A stretch of 64,000 nt of DNA from Paracoccaceae bacterium. GTDB lineage: Bacteria > Pseudomonadota > Alphaproteobacteria > Rhodobacterales > Rhodobacteraceae. The stretch covers positions 1-64,000 of the forward strand of contig JAPPHA010000034.1 in assembly GCA_028874915.1 (NCBI GenBank), given 5' to 3'. Positions 1 to 7,839 of the stretch are shown piece by piece. Within the stretch, counting starts at the first letter, position 1; every line of letters starts with the position of its first letter. A program made the translations under genes and the position numbers. The notes beneath the pieces are model-generated. The model worked only from the letters and a program-made list of their open reading frames with translations. It was not told the DNA's origin and ran no database searches.

Positions 1-879
1 GGTCAGAAATACGCCGAAATCGGCAGATTCACGCCAAGAAACGTTAAACATGGGCCAGGAGAGCGAGACCTGCGCGTTGCCCGCCGTCGCGGAAAGATTC
101 GTCGGCTTGGCCGGGGGGTCCTGCACTGTAAAGACGGGAGAGAGCGCCAGGAGCCGATTTGAATTGGTCTTGGGAGAGTTGGCCACCCCCAGGTTTCCGC
201 TGCTGCTTGGATTCATCCAATTGACATTGTCCGAGCCGGCCGTTCGCCCCGATCTCGAGTTTCCGCCTGCCCATGTGCCCGTCCATGCAAGACCGGCCTG
301 GCTGGACCCGCTCTCGTTCTTCGCGGCGTTGGAATCCCACGAATTGTCGAAGAAGTCGGCGTAGTTGTCGGCGACCTTTGCCCCCTTCATCCAGTAAATG
401 CGCTCGCCCGTGCCTGTCGTGGCGGTGTTGGACTTGGCACTGGTGGCCGAAGTCGAGATGAACGCCCGGAACTGGTTGGCCTGGGCGGTCGTGAAACAGC
501 TGTTGGTGGCCGCCAGCGTCTTCACGATATCGTTGTAGGTCGAGATGCTGGTCGAGGTGGCCTGCGTCGTGGTGGAAGTGACGAACAGCAGCCGGAAGCT
601 CTGCCCAGCGGTCACCAGCGCGTTGTTGCTGCTGTCCTTCGGGATGCATGCCCAGTCCGCCGCCACGGTCTCCTGCGCCTGGGCCGGTGCGGCGGCGACC
701 AGGCCCATCGCGCCGAACAGCAGTGCCAGGACGGGCAGGAAAAGGGAGAGGCGGGCGTGCCCGCCGCGCGGGTCAGGCCAGGAGCGGTCTTCCGGCGGCG
801 TCCGTCTCGGCGACGGAGACCGGGACGGGGCGGAAGCGGGTGGCCGGTGGGCGCCTGCCTCGCGCCGGGCGCACGTCAT
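1..879 (-). CDS. secreted protein with fibronectin type III start (partial)
   Basis: The frame is open from an ATG at 879 to the window edge, so the C-terminus is missing. A hydrophobic segment (LSLFLPVLALLFGAMGLVAA) followed by APAQAQ looks like a secretion signal with a signal-peptidase site. The mature part begins near ADWACIP and has a conserved-looking block containing FRLLFVTSTT, IYWMKGAKVADNYADFFD and SWDSNAAKNESG. This block is familiar from N-terminal regions of large bacterial FN3 surface proteins. The last visible part (PPAKPTNLSATAGNAQVSLS) is a typical start of a fibronectin type III domain. The start is uncertain: about 50 arginine- and proline-rich residues would precede the hydrophobic core if 879 is used, and the next ATG (708) lies inside the signal. 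Role unknown; probably a cell-surface or secreted adhesive protein. Confidence 0.7.
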   Translation of the reverse strand, partial: MTCARREAGAHRPPASAPSRSPSPRRTPPEDRSWPDPRGGHARLSLFLPVLALLFGAMGLVAAAPAQAQETVAADWACIPKDSSNNALVTAGQSFRLLFVTSTTTQATSTSISTYNDIVKTLAATNSCFTTAQANQFRAFISTSATSAKSNTATTGTGERIYWMKGAKVADNYADFFDNSWDSNAAKNESGSSQAGLAWTGTWAGGNSRSGRTAGSDNVNWMNPSSSGNLGVANSPKTNSNRLLALSPVFTVQDPPAKPTNLSATAGNAQVSLSWPMFNVSWRESADFGVFLT

Positions 880-1832
880 GCCGCTGGGCCGCTGGGCCTT
901 ATTGTAATTGTAACACCGGCGAACCCGGGCGACGTCAAGCGGATTGTTGTCGTCTCACGCATCAGAATGCCTGCCATATCTGCCTCCCGGAACCTGTGGC
1001 GCCGCCGGACGCTTCTTCCCCGGCCGTGGGGTTTCGCGTTGCCCGACTCGCAGGCATTATGCCGGAATTGTGGCCCGATTCTCGTAAATTGTTCGTTTAG
1101 GAAATGGGTTTTTTGTGTTGTTTCAATAAAGATCAGGCGAATTTGCCGCCCGCATGCCGACGGCGGCCACGGCCATGAATCGGCTGCGCAGCGCATGGAC
1201 CCGGAACCGCGCGGGTTTTGCCGTATGCACCTATTGGAACTTCACGCCGGGTCCCGGTCGAGAAACACGCGCTGCGATCGGATTCCCACCGGCCTTTAGC
1301 GCGGCTCCGGGAATTCCCGCCCGTTGCCGGTGGTCGGGTGCACGCCGCCGGCCGCGGCCGGCGTCAAATAGGCCCCGTCGTCAGGGTCGCGCAGCCCGAA
1401 GTCGAGAACCGCCGGCCTGCGTACCCGACCCGACACTCCTTTCCCCGCTCGTGCGGCGCTCCCTGCCGCATGAGCGGAACGCACCGGTCCGCACCGCCAA
1501 AAACGGCGCCGACCGGGCGCGTGACGCGGCCTGTGCCCGGGACTGCCCAAATCGTTTTGTTATCCGCGCTTCCCGTACTGCTGCCCGGAAGCCGCGCGAC
1601 GGTTCGGGAACTATCTTCGCAAGTGCATAGCGGGCGCTGCCGCTCGATGGACGTGATCACGCCGAGCTCGGCGAGATGGATCCGCGGTCAATCGATCGAC
1701 TACGTACGTCGCTGTACAAGCGACCGGGTCAAGTCACGAGCGGTCCGTCTGGCAACGCGGACGGTTGATCGGAACAGCGCCATTGCGTTCCGAAGTGTGT
1801 TTCGGAACAAACCAGGAGACGGCAGACCGAAT
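880..1832. other. gene-poor stretch, no gene seen
   Basis: No frame here reads like a conserved protein, and the open frames present look like GC-driven noise. A short AT-rich patch near 1085-1135 could carry a promoter for a flanking gene. Near 1785-1810 there is a hairpin next to the end of the LysR gene. Confidence 0.5.
1787..1808 (-). terminator. hairpin downstream of the LysR gene
   Basis: A perfect 8-bp stem (GTTCCGAA / TTCGGAAC) with a 6-nt loop lies 25 nt past the stop of the minus-strand LysR gene. There is no clear T-tract, so a terminator role is an inference from position. Confidence 0.35.
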
Positions 1833-2765
1833 TCAACCGTGCAGTGAACGCAGCAGATTGATCAACCAGCCGTGAACCGGACTGTCGGAATCGCGACGAT
1901 GGCGCACCGCCCGAACGGAAAAGGTCGGCCCTGGAAACGGCAGTGTGGCGAATTCGAGATTGAATCGAGAAGCAAAGGTCTCGGCAACCTGCCGGGGCAG
2001 CGTCGCAATCATGTCGGATTGTTCCAGCAAGGTCAGGGCCGGGAAAAACAGGGGGACCGTGGCATGGACATTTCGATGCAGGCCGAGTGCGTCGAGCGAA
2101 TAATCCACGAGCCCCCTGACCACGCCCGATGGCGTCACGAGCACGTGTTTCGAATCCGCGTAGGTCTGTGCGTCGAACGCATGCCGGAACAACGGGTGTC
2201 TCGCCCGGCCTGTCACGACATAGTCTTCGATGTACAGGTCTTCGGAGATGAAGGGCTCGTGCGGGCCGCGCCCCGGCAGCGTTTCGAAGAAGCCGATCGC
2301 AAGATCGATTCTTCCCTGAACAAGCGCCTCGAGGGCCTCGCCGCTGGCAAGGGTCTGGGAATGGATGCTGATCCCGCGGCCCACCTGTTCCGTTCTTGCA
2401 ATCAGCGCCGGAACCAGGAAGGCAAGCTCGTAGTCGAAACCCGCAATTCGCAATGTGATCTCGCTGTCCGCCGGGTCGAATTCTGCCGGTTCGGACAGGG
2501 TCTCCCCAAGTGTCCGGACCGCTCTTCGAATCCGCGGTTCGATCTCGCGCGCCAGGGCCGTCGGCTCCAGTCCCCGGGAATTCCGAAGGAAAAGCGGATC
2601 ACCGTAGAGTGTGCGCAACCGCGTCAGCGCGTGGCTGACCGCGGGCTGGGTCAGGCCCATGTCCTCGGCCACCCGCTTGGCCTTGCGATGGCGCATGAGC
2701 CCGAGGAACACGAGAAGCAAGGTTCCGTTTACGAGTCGGAATTCACTTTGGCTGATATCACTCAT
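1833..2765 (-). CDS. LysR-family transcriptional regulator
   Basis: A 310-residue protein of normal LysR length. An N-terminal winged helix-turn-helix (about residues 15-75) contains the LysR pattern LTQPAVSHALTRLR followed by GDPLFLRNSRGLEPT. A periplasmic-binding-like effector domain begins near residue 95 (ITLRIAGFDYELAFLVPALI). The style resembles the NodD/PcpR side of the family. The gene is divergent from the ABC importer genes that start at 2875, so it probably controls them in response to the imported compound or a derivative. An inverted repeat starts 4 nt upstream of its ATG. The effector cannot be inferred. Confidence 0.9.
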   Translation of the reverse strand: MSDISQSEFRLVNGTLLLVFLGLMRHRKAKRVAEDMGLTQPAVSHALTRLRTLYGDPLFLRNSRGLEPTALAREIEPRIRRAVRTLGETLSEPAEFDPADSEITLRIAGFDYELAFLVPALIARTEQVGRGISIHSQTLASGEALEALVQGRIDLAIGFFETLPGRGPHEPFISEDLYIEDYVVTGRARHPLFRHAFDAQTYADSKHVLVTPSGVVRGLVDYSLDALGLHRNVHATVPLFFPALTLLEQSDMIATLPRQVAETFASRFNLEFATLPFPGPTFSVRAVRHRRDSDSPVHGWLINLLRSLHG

Positions 2766-2768
2766 TGA

Positions 2769-2785
2769 ACGAATTCATTATTCGT
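2769..2785. promoter_or_regulatory. inverted repeat in LysR/ABC divergent promoter
   Basis: ACGAAT-TCATT-ATTCGT is a perfect 6-bp inverted repeat with a 5-nt spacer. It sits between the divergent LysR and binding-protein genes, where a LysR dimer normally binds. The preceding ten bases, TCATTGAACG (2762-2771), recur at 7395-7404 after the permease genes. Assignment as a LysR operator is inferred from position and symmetry. Confidence 0.45.
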
Positions 2786-2874
2786 AATGTTGCGGGATTG
2801 CTAGTCTGACGGCCACAGGCAGGTCCGATGTCCCGGATTCTGCACCCAAACTCATGGAGAAGAGGGAGAAAAGA

Positions 2875-4080
2875 ATGTACGTGAAAAGAATCCTCGCTGC
2901 ATGCGCCGTTGCCGTCCTCGGGACGGGAGCCCATGCGGCCTGCAACTACGACAACCAAATTCCGGTCAGCATGTCCGCGGCAGCCTTCCAGGCGTGGAAG
3001 TCCGCCGCTGCGGCGATGGAGGAATGCGGCAACTTCTCGGCAGAACTGAACCAGGAGTTCCAGGAAAAACAAGCTGCGGGGTTTGCGGCCGATCCGTCGC
3101 TTTACGCCATTGGCGGCGTTGCCAATTCCTCTCTGGTCCCGTTGCAGGATGCCGGCCTGATCCGTCCGCTTGACGATCTCGTTGCGGAATTCGGACAGCA
3201 GTTGGCACCGTCCCAGCTGATCGAAATCGACGGGCAGGTGATGGCCATCGCGATGATGGTCAATGCTCAACACCTGATGTACCGCGAAGACATCCTGAAC
3301 GACCTCGGGATTGCCGTCCCGGAAACCTATGAGGATGTCCTTGCGGCCGCCGAAATGATCAAGGCTGCCGGTGTGGTCGACTACCCGCTGGGTGGAAGCT
3401 GGAAGACGACATGGCTTGAGTTCGTCAACATGTACCTCGGCTATGGTGGATCGTTCTTCAAGGAGGGCTTCCAGCCCAATGTCAACAATGCCGATGGTGT
3501 GGCGGCACTCGAAATGATGAAGGCTCTCAGCGCCTACATGGATCCGGAATACCTGGTTGCGGACTCGACCTACACGCAGCAACAGTTCCAGAAAGGCAAG
3601 ATCGCCATGGCGAACTTCTGGGCCAGCCGGGCGGGAGCCGTCAACAATCCTGCGGAAAGCGAAGTGGCCGGCAAGATCAAGTTCGCTTCGGCTCCGGCCC
3701 CGGTTTCCGGGAAGATTCCGGCAGCGACGCTCTGGTGGGACGGAATCGTGATCGCGAAAAACATTTCGGATGACGCTGCCGAAGCCGCCTTCCGGGTCGC
3801 GATGGAAGGAATCGACGCCGAAATGGCTGCGGCCAATCCCGACGACGCCATCTGGATCATTGCCGGGTTCACGCCAGGCGAGGTTGCAAGCGGCGCGGCT
3901 GCAACCGCGGCCAACGGCGCCCGGCCCTACCCGGCTTCAAGCCATATGGGGCTGATGCAGAAGGCCATCGCCAACAACATCGCCGCCTATCTGAACGGTG
4001 AAAAGGACACGATGACGACACTGGCCGACATGGAGGCCGATTACATCGTTTCCGCCAAGGAAGCCGGCATACTGCAATGA
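2875..4080 (+). CDS. extracellular solute-binding protein, sugar-type ABC importer
   Basis: A periplasmic binding protein of the maltose/glycerol-phosphate class (COG1653-like). The start at 2875 is preferred because a purine-rich ribosome site (GAGGGAGAA) precedes it and a clean signal peptide follows (MYVKRILAACAVAVLGTGAH, cut after AHA). An ATG 21 nt upstream (2854) is possible. Typical features are GKIAMANFWASRAG-like ligand-lobe sequence, PETYEDVLAAAEMIKAAG, and many aromatic residues. It heads the operon with the tandem SnoaL-like gene and two permeases, so it should deliver substrate to those permeases. The substrate is unknown. A strong hairpin follows the stop, as is common after binding-protein genes that are expressed above their partners. 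Confidence 0.9.
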   Translation: MYVKRILAACAVAVLGTGAHAACNYDNQIPVSMSAAAFQAWKSAAAAMEECGNFSAELNQEFQEKQAAGFAADPSLYAIGGVANSSLVPLQDAGLIRPLDDLVAEFGQQLAPSQLIEIDGQVMAIAMMVNAQHLMYREDILNDLGIAVPETYEDVLAAAEMIKAAGVVDYPLGGSWKTTWLEFVNMYLGYGGSFFKEGFQPNVNNADGVAALEMMKALSAYMDPEYLVADSTYTQQQFQKGKIAMANFWASRAGAVNNPAESEVAGKIKFASAPAPVSGKIPAATLWWDGIVIAKNISDDAAEAAFRVAMEGIDAEMAAANPDDAIWIIAGFTPGEVASGAAATAANGARPYPASSHMGLMQKAIANNIAAYLNGEKDTMTTLADMEADYIVSAKEAGILQ

Positions 4081-4091
4081 CCGGAGAGCCC

Positions 4092-4117
4092 GGGCGATCG
4101 GTCAAGGCCGATCGCCC
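4092..4117 (+). terminator. intra-operon stem-loop after binding protein
   Basis: A perfect 10-bp stem, GGGCGATCGG / CCGATCGCCC, with a 6-nt loop lies 11 nt after the binding-protein stop and before the next operon gene. There is no T-tract. It may act as a partial terminator or as protection of the upstream mRNA end, which would favour binding protein over permeases. Confidence 0.55.
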
Positions 4118-4165
4118 ACTGGGTCCGGGGCCGACTGCCGCGCCCGGTCCGCGGGCTCAACACCA

Positions 4166-5158
4166 ATGGGACCCCGTCATGTCATGATCACACTTCCCGA
4201 AGCCAAGGAACGGGCATGGTCGCTGGCCGGCAGCCTGTCGCCTGCGCCCGGCCTTCTGGCGCCGGATCTGCGGTTTTTCGGGCCCGCCCCGATCGGAGAC
4301 CGGGTCGGGGCGGATGCATTCCTCGAAACCGTACTCGCTCCCCTTCGCCGGGCCATGCCGGCGGCGCGAAAACGGCCGTACATCTACCTCGGCGGCCAGC
4401 ACCAGGGGCATGTCTGGGTCAGCGCGACAGGCAACATCGAAGGCGAACTGGTTTCGCCCTGGCTCGGAATCCCTGCCAGCCACGCGCCCGGAAAGCTCCG
4501 GTTTGGCGAATTCTACCGATTCCAGGGCCGCCAGATCGATGAAATCCGCTGTTTGTTCGACGTGCCCGGACTCGCCGCACAGGCCGGGTTCGAATTGCTG
4601 CCGAAGTTTGCCGGCGCGTCGCAGATACCGGAGGGACCGCAGGCCAGCGTCGGCATCGTCAAGACACCGCAAGACCCGGGACTCACGGCGGCGACCCGGG
4701 ACCTGGTCCGAAACATGATCGTGAATGGATGCAACCGACTCGTCGGGAACGACGTGACTTCACAGGGCCTCGAACGATTCTGGAACGAAGACATGGCATG
4801 GCATGGCCCATGGGGGATCGGGTCCGCCTGCGGCATGAACGAGTTCTACAGTCACGCCCAGGACCCGTCGGTCCGGTCATTCCCGGGACGAAAGGGTTCC
4901 TGGCCCAAGGTCTCGTTCCTGGCGGAGGGACCGGTCGCGGGATTCGTCGGCTGGCCCTCGTTCATCGGCGACTTCACGGGCGAACCCTTCCGCGGAATTC
5001 CCCCGACGGGCGGACCTATCGGCAAGAATGTCATGGACTTCTATACCTGCCGTGGCGGCCGCCTGCACGAGAACTGGGTTCTCATCGACCTGATCCGGTT
5101 CGCCGCCGATTGCGGAGTCGACCTGATGGCGCGGCTGCCGGAACAGCCGGCCGAGTAG
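4166..5158 (+). CDS. tandem SnoaL/NTF2-like protein
   Basis: A 330-residue cytosolic protein with no signal peptide. It appears to hold two NTF2-fold (SnoaL-like, polyketide-cyclase-related) halves. The first is about residues 1-150 with FFGPAPIGDRVGADAFLETV and LVSPWLGIPAS. The second is about residues 165-325 with GLERFWNEDMAWHGPWGIGS, PTGGPIGKNVMDFYTCRGG and ENWVLIDLIRF. The second half resembles ester-cyclase SnoaL proteins. These folds bind small hydrophobic or sugar-like molecules and carry hydrolase, isomerase or binding roles. It sits between the binding protein and the permeases, so it probably acts on the imported compound. The start could also be the ATG at 4184. Confidence 0.7.
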   Translation: MGPRHVMITLPEAKERAWSLAGSLSPAPGLLAPDLRFFGPAPIGDRVGADAFLETVLAPLRRAMPAARKRPYIYLGGQHQGHVWVSATGNIEGELVSPWLGIPASHAPGKLRFGEFYRFQGRQIDEIRCLFDVPGLAAQAGFELLPKFAGASQIPEGPQASVGIVKTPQDPGLTAATRDLVRNMIVNGCNRLVGNDVTSQGLERFWNEDMAWHGPWGIGSACGMNEFYSHAQDPSVRSFPGRKGSWPKVSFLAEGPVAGFVGWPSFIGDFTGEPFRGIPPTGGPIGKNVMDFYTCRGGRLHENWVLIDLIRFAADCGVDLMARLPEQPAE

Positions 5159-5176
5159 TCGCCTGCGGATGGCAGG

Positions 5177-6202
5177 ATGAACGCCAGAACCTTTGCCTGG
5201 TTCGTCGGACCTTCGGTCCTTATGATGCTCGTGTTCATCGCGGCTCCGCTTGTCTCCGTCTTCATCCAGAGTTTCCACGTCACCTCGCCGGTGCTCGAGA
5301 CCGTGGAAGTGGAAACCTGCACGCCGGGGTTCGCCGCGCAGATCTGCGAGACCGAGACAAAGACCCGCCCATTGCTGGACGATGCCGGCAAGGTCATCAC
5401 GTCGACAGAATTCGTCGGCCTCCAGAGTTACCGGAACGTTCTGGAACTCTCTCGGGTCGCCGACGTCTTCGCGAAGGGCAACTGGTCCGGGCTCCTCGCC
5501 ATCGACTTCTGGAAGGCGCTACGATTCACCCTGACCTTCACGTTCATCACCCTGCCGATCATGCTGTCGACAGGACTCGCCATCGCGCTTGCCGTCAACC
5601 TCGCGACCGAACGCATCAAGGGTCAGGTGATCTTCGTTTCGCTCCTGCCATTCATCATCACGCCCGTGATCGGCGCGCTGTCGATCAGGTGGCTGTTCAT
5701 CGGTGACGGGATCCTGACCGCGCTTCTCGAATGGTGGCTGGAAGCCGACATTGCGATGTTCGCGCAGGCCTGGACCATCGAGATCCTGATGCTCTTCTAC
5801 CGGGTCTGGCATGTCGCCCCCTTCGCCTTCATCGTGCTTTATGCCGGTCTGCAAACCCTCAACATGGACAGCATCGAAAGCGCGATCATCGACGGTGCCA
5901 GCCGCTGGCAACGGCTGCGCTACATCGTGATCCCGCACCTGATGCCGCTCATCGTGTTCCTGTCGATCATCCACCTGATGGACAGTTACAGGGTCTTCGA
6001 GGAAATCGTCGGATTCGCGTCGGAGAGCCACGTGATCAGCCTGCAGTGGATCACCTACGATTTCCTGACCCCGGATGATGCCGGCAACCGCTCGATCAGC
6101 CGGGCGTCGGCATCGTCGATGCTCACCATGATCGGAATCGCCATCATTCTGATTTTCCCGCTGCGGCAGACCTGGCGGGACTACTACGGCCGGAAGATCT
6201 GA
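5177..6202 (+). CDS. ABC sugar permease, MalF/UgpA type
   Basis: A 341-residue inner-membrane protein with about six hydrophobic helices, the first at residues 8-33 (FVGPSVLMMLVFIAAPLVSV). The cytoplasmic EAA loop that contacts the ATPase is visible as SIESAIIDGASRWQRLRYIV. A roughly 40-residue periplasmic insertion after the first helix contains two cysteines (VETCTPGFAAQICETE). It begins 18 nt after the SnoaL-like gene and is followed 1 nt later by the second permease, so they form one unit. No ATPase gene is linked. Confidence 0.9.
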   Translation: MNARTFAWFVGPSVLMMLVFIAAPLVSVFIQSFHVTSPVLETVEVETCTPGFAAQICETETKTRPLLDDAGKVITSTEFVGLQSYRNVLELSRVADVFAKGNWSGLLAIDFWKALRFTLTFTFITLPIMLSTGLAIALAVNLATERIKGQVIFVSLLPFIITPVIGALSIRWLFIGDGILTALLEWWLEADIAMFAQAWTIEILMLFYRVWHVAPFAFIVLYAGLQTLNMDSIESAIIDGASRWQRLRYIVIPHLMPLIVFLSIIHLMDSYRVFEEIVGFASESHVISLQWITYDFLTPDDAGNRSISRASASSMLTMIGIAIILIFPLRQTWRDYYGRKI

Positions 6203-6203
6203 C

Positions 6204-7349
6204 GTGTCGCTGCCGCGAGCCTTGCAGCCGTCCGCGTCCCTGAAGGCCTGCGCCTTCGGGTTCCTCGGGTTCTGGTGCGTGATCGCCGCCTTCCCGATCC
6301 TCTGGATCACGGTGATGAGCCTCAAGGACCCGATCGACGCCTTCTCGTCGAACCCGTTCCACGTGGTTTTCGGGAGTGCGACGCGGGAAACCGGTACCGG
6401 AGTGTCTGCCTTCGGACTGGTGCTGGGACTGGCTTTGGCGGTAGGCGCCATCTCCGCCGTTCCCGCCTTGGCGAAGGGGTTGACGCCGTTGGGCGGCAGG
6501 TTCGTCGCGTGGGGTCTTTCCTCTGCCGCCACCCTCGTCGGACTTCTGATTGCGGCGTTTCTCCTGTGGCCGGGCGTTACGGGAGTCCTGGACCCCTGGC
6601 TCGGGATCTTCGGCCGGCCGATGATCGGATTCACCGTGGACCACTATGTTTCGGTCTGGGTCCACGGGGAATTCTATCGGAACTTCATCAACTCCATGAT
6701 CGTGACATCGGGCGTGGTGATGATCTCGATTACCGTCGGGACGTTGGCCGGTTTCGGACTTGCCCGCTGCCGAATGAAAATCGCCTTCTGGATCCTGATT
6801 GTCGCTTTGATCTTCCGGGCACTCCCCCATTCTGTTCTCGTCTCGGGCTATCTACCTGTTTTCGTCAATTCTGCCGCGATCCTGCGACCAGTCCTTGGCG
6901 AGGCCGCACCGACACTCTACGGCATGCCACTTCCCGTTATCTTCGTTCTCGTCGCCATCAACCAACCGTTCACGATCTGGATGCTGCGTTCGTTCTTCGC
7001 GTCCATTCCACCCGAACTGGACGAATCCGCCCGCGTCGACGGGTGTACGTACTTGCAGGCCTTTCGACTGGTGATCATACCGGTGATGTGGCCGGGCGTG
7101 ATCACCACCGCCCTTTTCAGTTTTCTCCTTGGCTACAATGATTTCCTGGTGACTTCGCTCCTTCTTGACGCCCAGAACCAGACAATGGTCCCGGCCATTA
7201 CGAGTTTCTTCAACCGTGAAACCACGTCTACCGACCAGGTGCGTGCCGTCGCTGCTGCGGTATCGATCACGGCACCGCTATTCTTCCTGGTGATGATCTT
7301 CCAGAAGCAGATTGTCAGCGGGCTCACCGCCGGCGCCGTCAAGGGATAA
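6204..7349 (+). CDS. ABC sugar permease, MalG/UgpE type, with extra membrane segments
   Basis: Starts with GTG at 6204, one base after the previous stop. At 381 residues it is about 100 longer than most MalG-type permeases. The extra length lies after the first helix, where two further hydrophobic segments (FGLVLGLALAVGAISAVPAL and AATLVGLLIAAFLLWPG, about residues 66-124) are inserted before the conserved core. The core has the EAA-type loop PPELDESARVDGCTYLQAF and a final helix near TAPLFFLVMIFQKQI. It should pair with the preceding permease. The partner ATPase must be encoded elsewhere or shared with another importer. Confidence 0.88.
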   Translation: MSLPRALQPSASLKACAFGFLGFWCVIAAFPILWITVMSLKDPIDAFSSNPFHVVFGSATRETGTGVSAFGLVLGLALAVGAISAVPALAKGLTPLGGRFVAWGLSSAATLVGLLIAAFLLWPGVTGVLDPWLGIFGRPMIGFTVDHYVSVWVHGEFYRNFINSMIVTSGVVMISITVGTLAGFGLARCRMKIAFWILIVALIFRALPHSVLVSGYLPVFVNSAAILRPVLGEAAPTLYGMPLPVIFVLVAINQPFTIWMLRSFFASIPPELDESARVDGCTYLQAFRLVIIPVMWPGVITTALFSFLLGYNDFLVTSLLLDAQNQTMVPAITSFFNRETTSTDQVRAVAAAVSITAPLFFLVMIFQKQIVSGLTAGAVKG

Positions 7350-7839
7350 CGTCCCGATTCACACGTCAGCAAGCCAGACAAGGCGCCGGTCCGTTCATTG
7401 AACGGAACAGTCGCTGCCGGGCTATCCCGGTGGCGACCAGCCGCGGCAACGCCCTTGGCCGTTCCTTGCCGCCGTCTCGCTCTTTTTTTGCCTCGGTTCC
7501 TGCCAGGTCAGGCACGTTCGCGTGCGGCCAGCCGATGATGCTCGATCGTTTGCTTTGCTGCCCGGCGGCGATCGCTCGGGGCTGACTCGCGGTTTCCGCG
7601 CTGTCGCCTCACGGCCGCTGCCGTCAGTGGGGCAGGAATGTCAGTTTCCGGGTTTCGGGCTGCCACGGGTCCGGAACCGGTCGAAACCCCGATCCTTGAA
7701 TCCGGGCCGGGACAGAATTACCGTCTGCCCAGCGATGGGATCCGGAACGCGCAAAGGCGCTCGGCCCGGCGGATGTGGCATGGGCGACACCGGAACACGT
7801 CCGCGTCACTTCGGGAGCAAGAGGAGGCACAGTTTACCC
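7350..7839. other. intergenic stretch, no gene seen
   Basis: Between the permease and the amidohydrolase no protein-like frame is visible. The amidohydrolase frame stays open upstream to 7522, but the residues there are not protein-like. The stretch holds the 15-bp palindrome at 7391-7405 and presumably the promoter of the amidohydrolase. Confidence 0.5.
7391..7405. promoter_or_regulatory. palindrome after permease genes
   Basis: CCGTTCA-T-TGAACGG is a perfect 7-bp inverted repeat around one base, 42 nt after the permease stop. It shares the ten bases TCATTGAACG with the LysR-gene promoter at 2762-2771, so it may be a second site for the same regulator. Function is inferred only. Confidence 0.3.

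Noticed and set aside
1872-2768. A 298-codon plus-strand frame opposite the LysR gene.
   Set aside because: The minus-strand frame has clear LysR motifs, and the plus-strand frame is a GC-driven shadow.
5519-6634. A long minus-strand frame under the two sugar permeases.
   Set aside because: It is polar and repetitive and lies opposite clear membrane proteins, so it is an antisense artefact.
7522-7839. An upstream extension of the amidohydrolase frame.
   Set aside because: The added residues are not protein-like, and a good ribosome site precedes the ATG at 7840.
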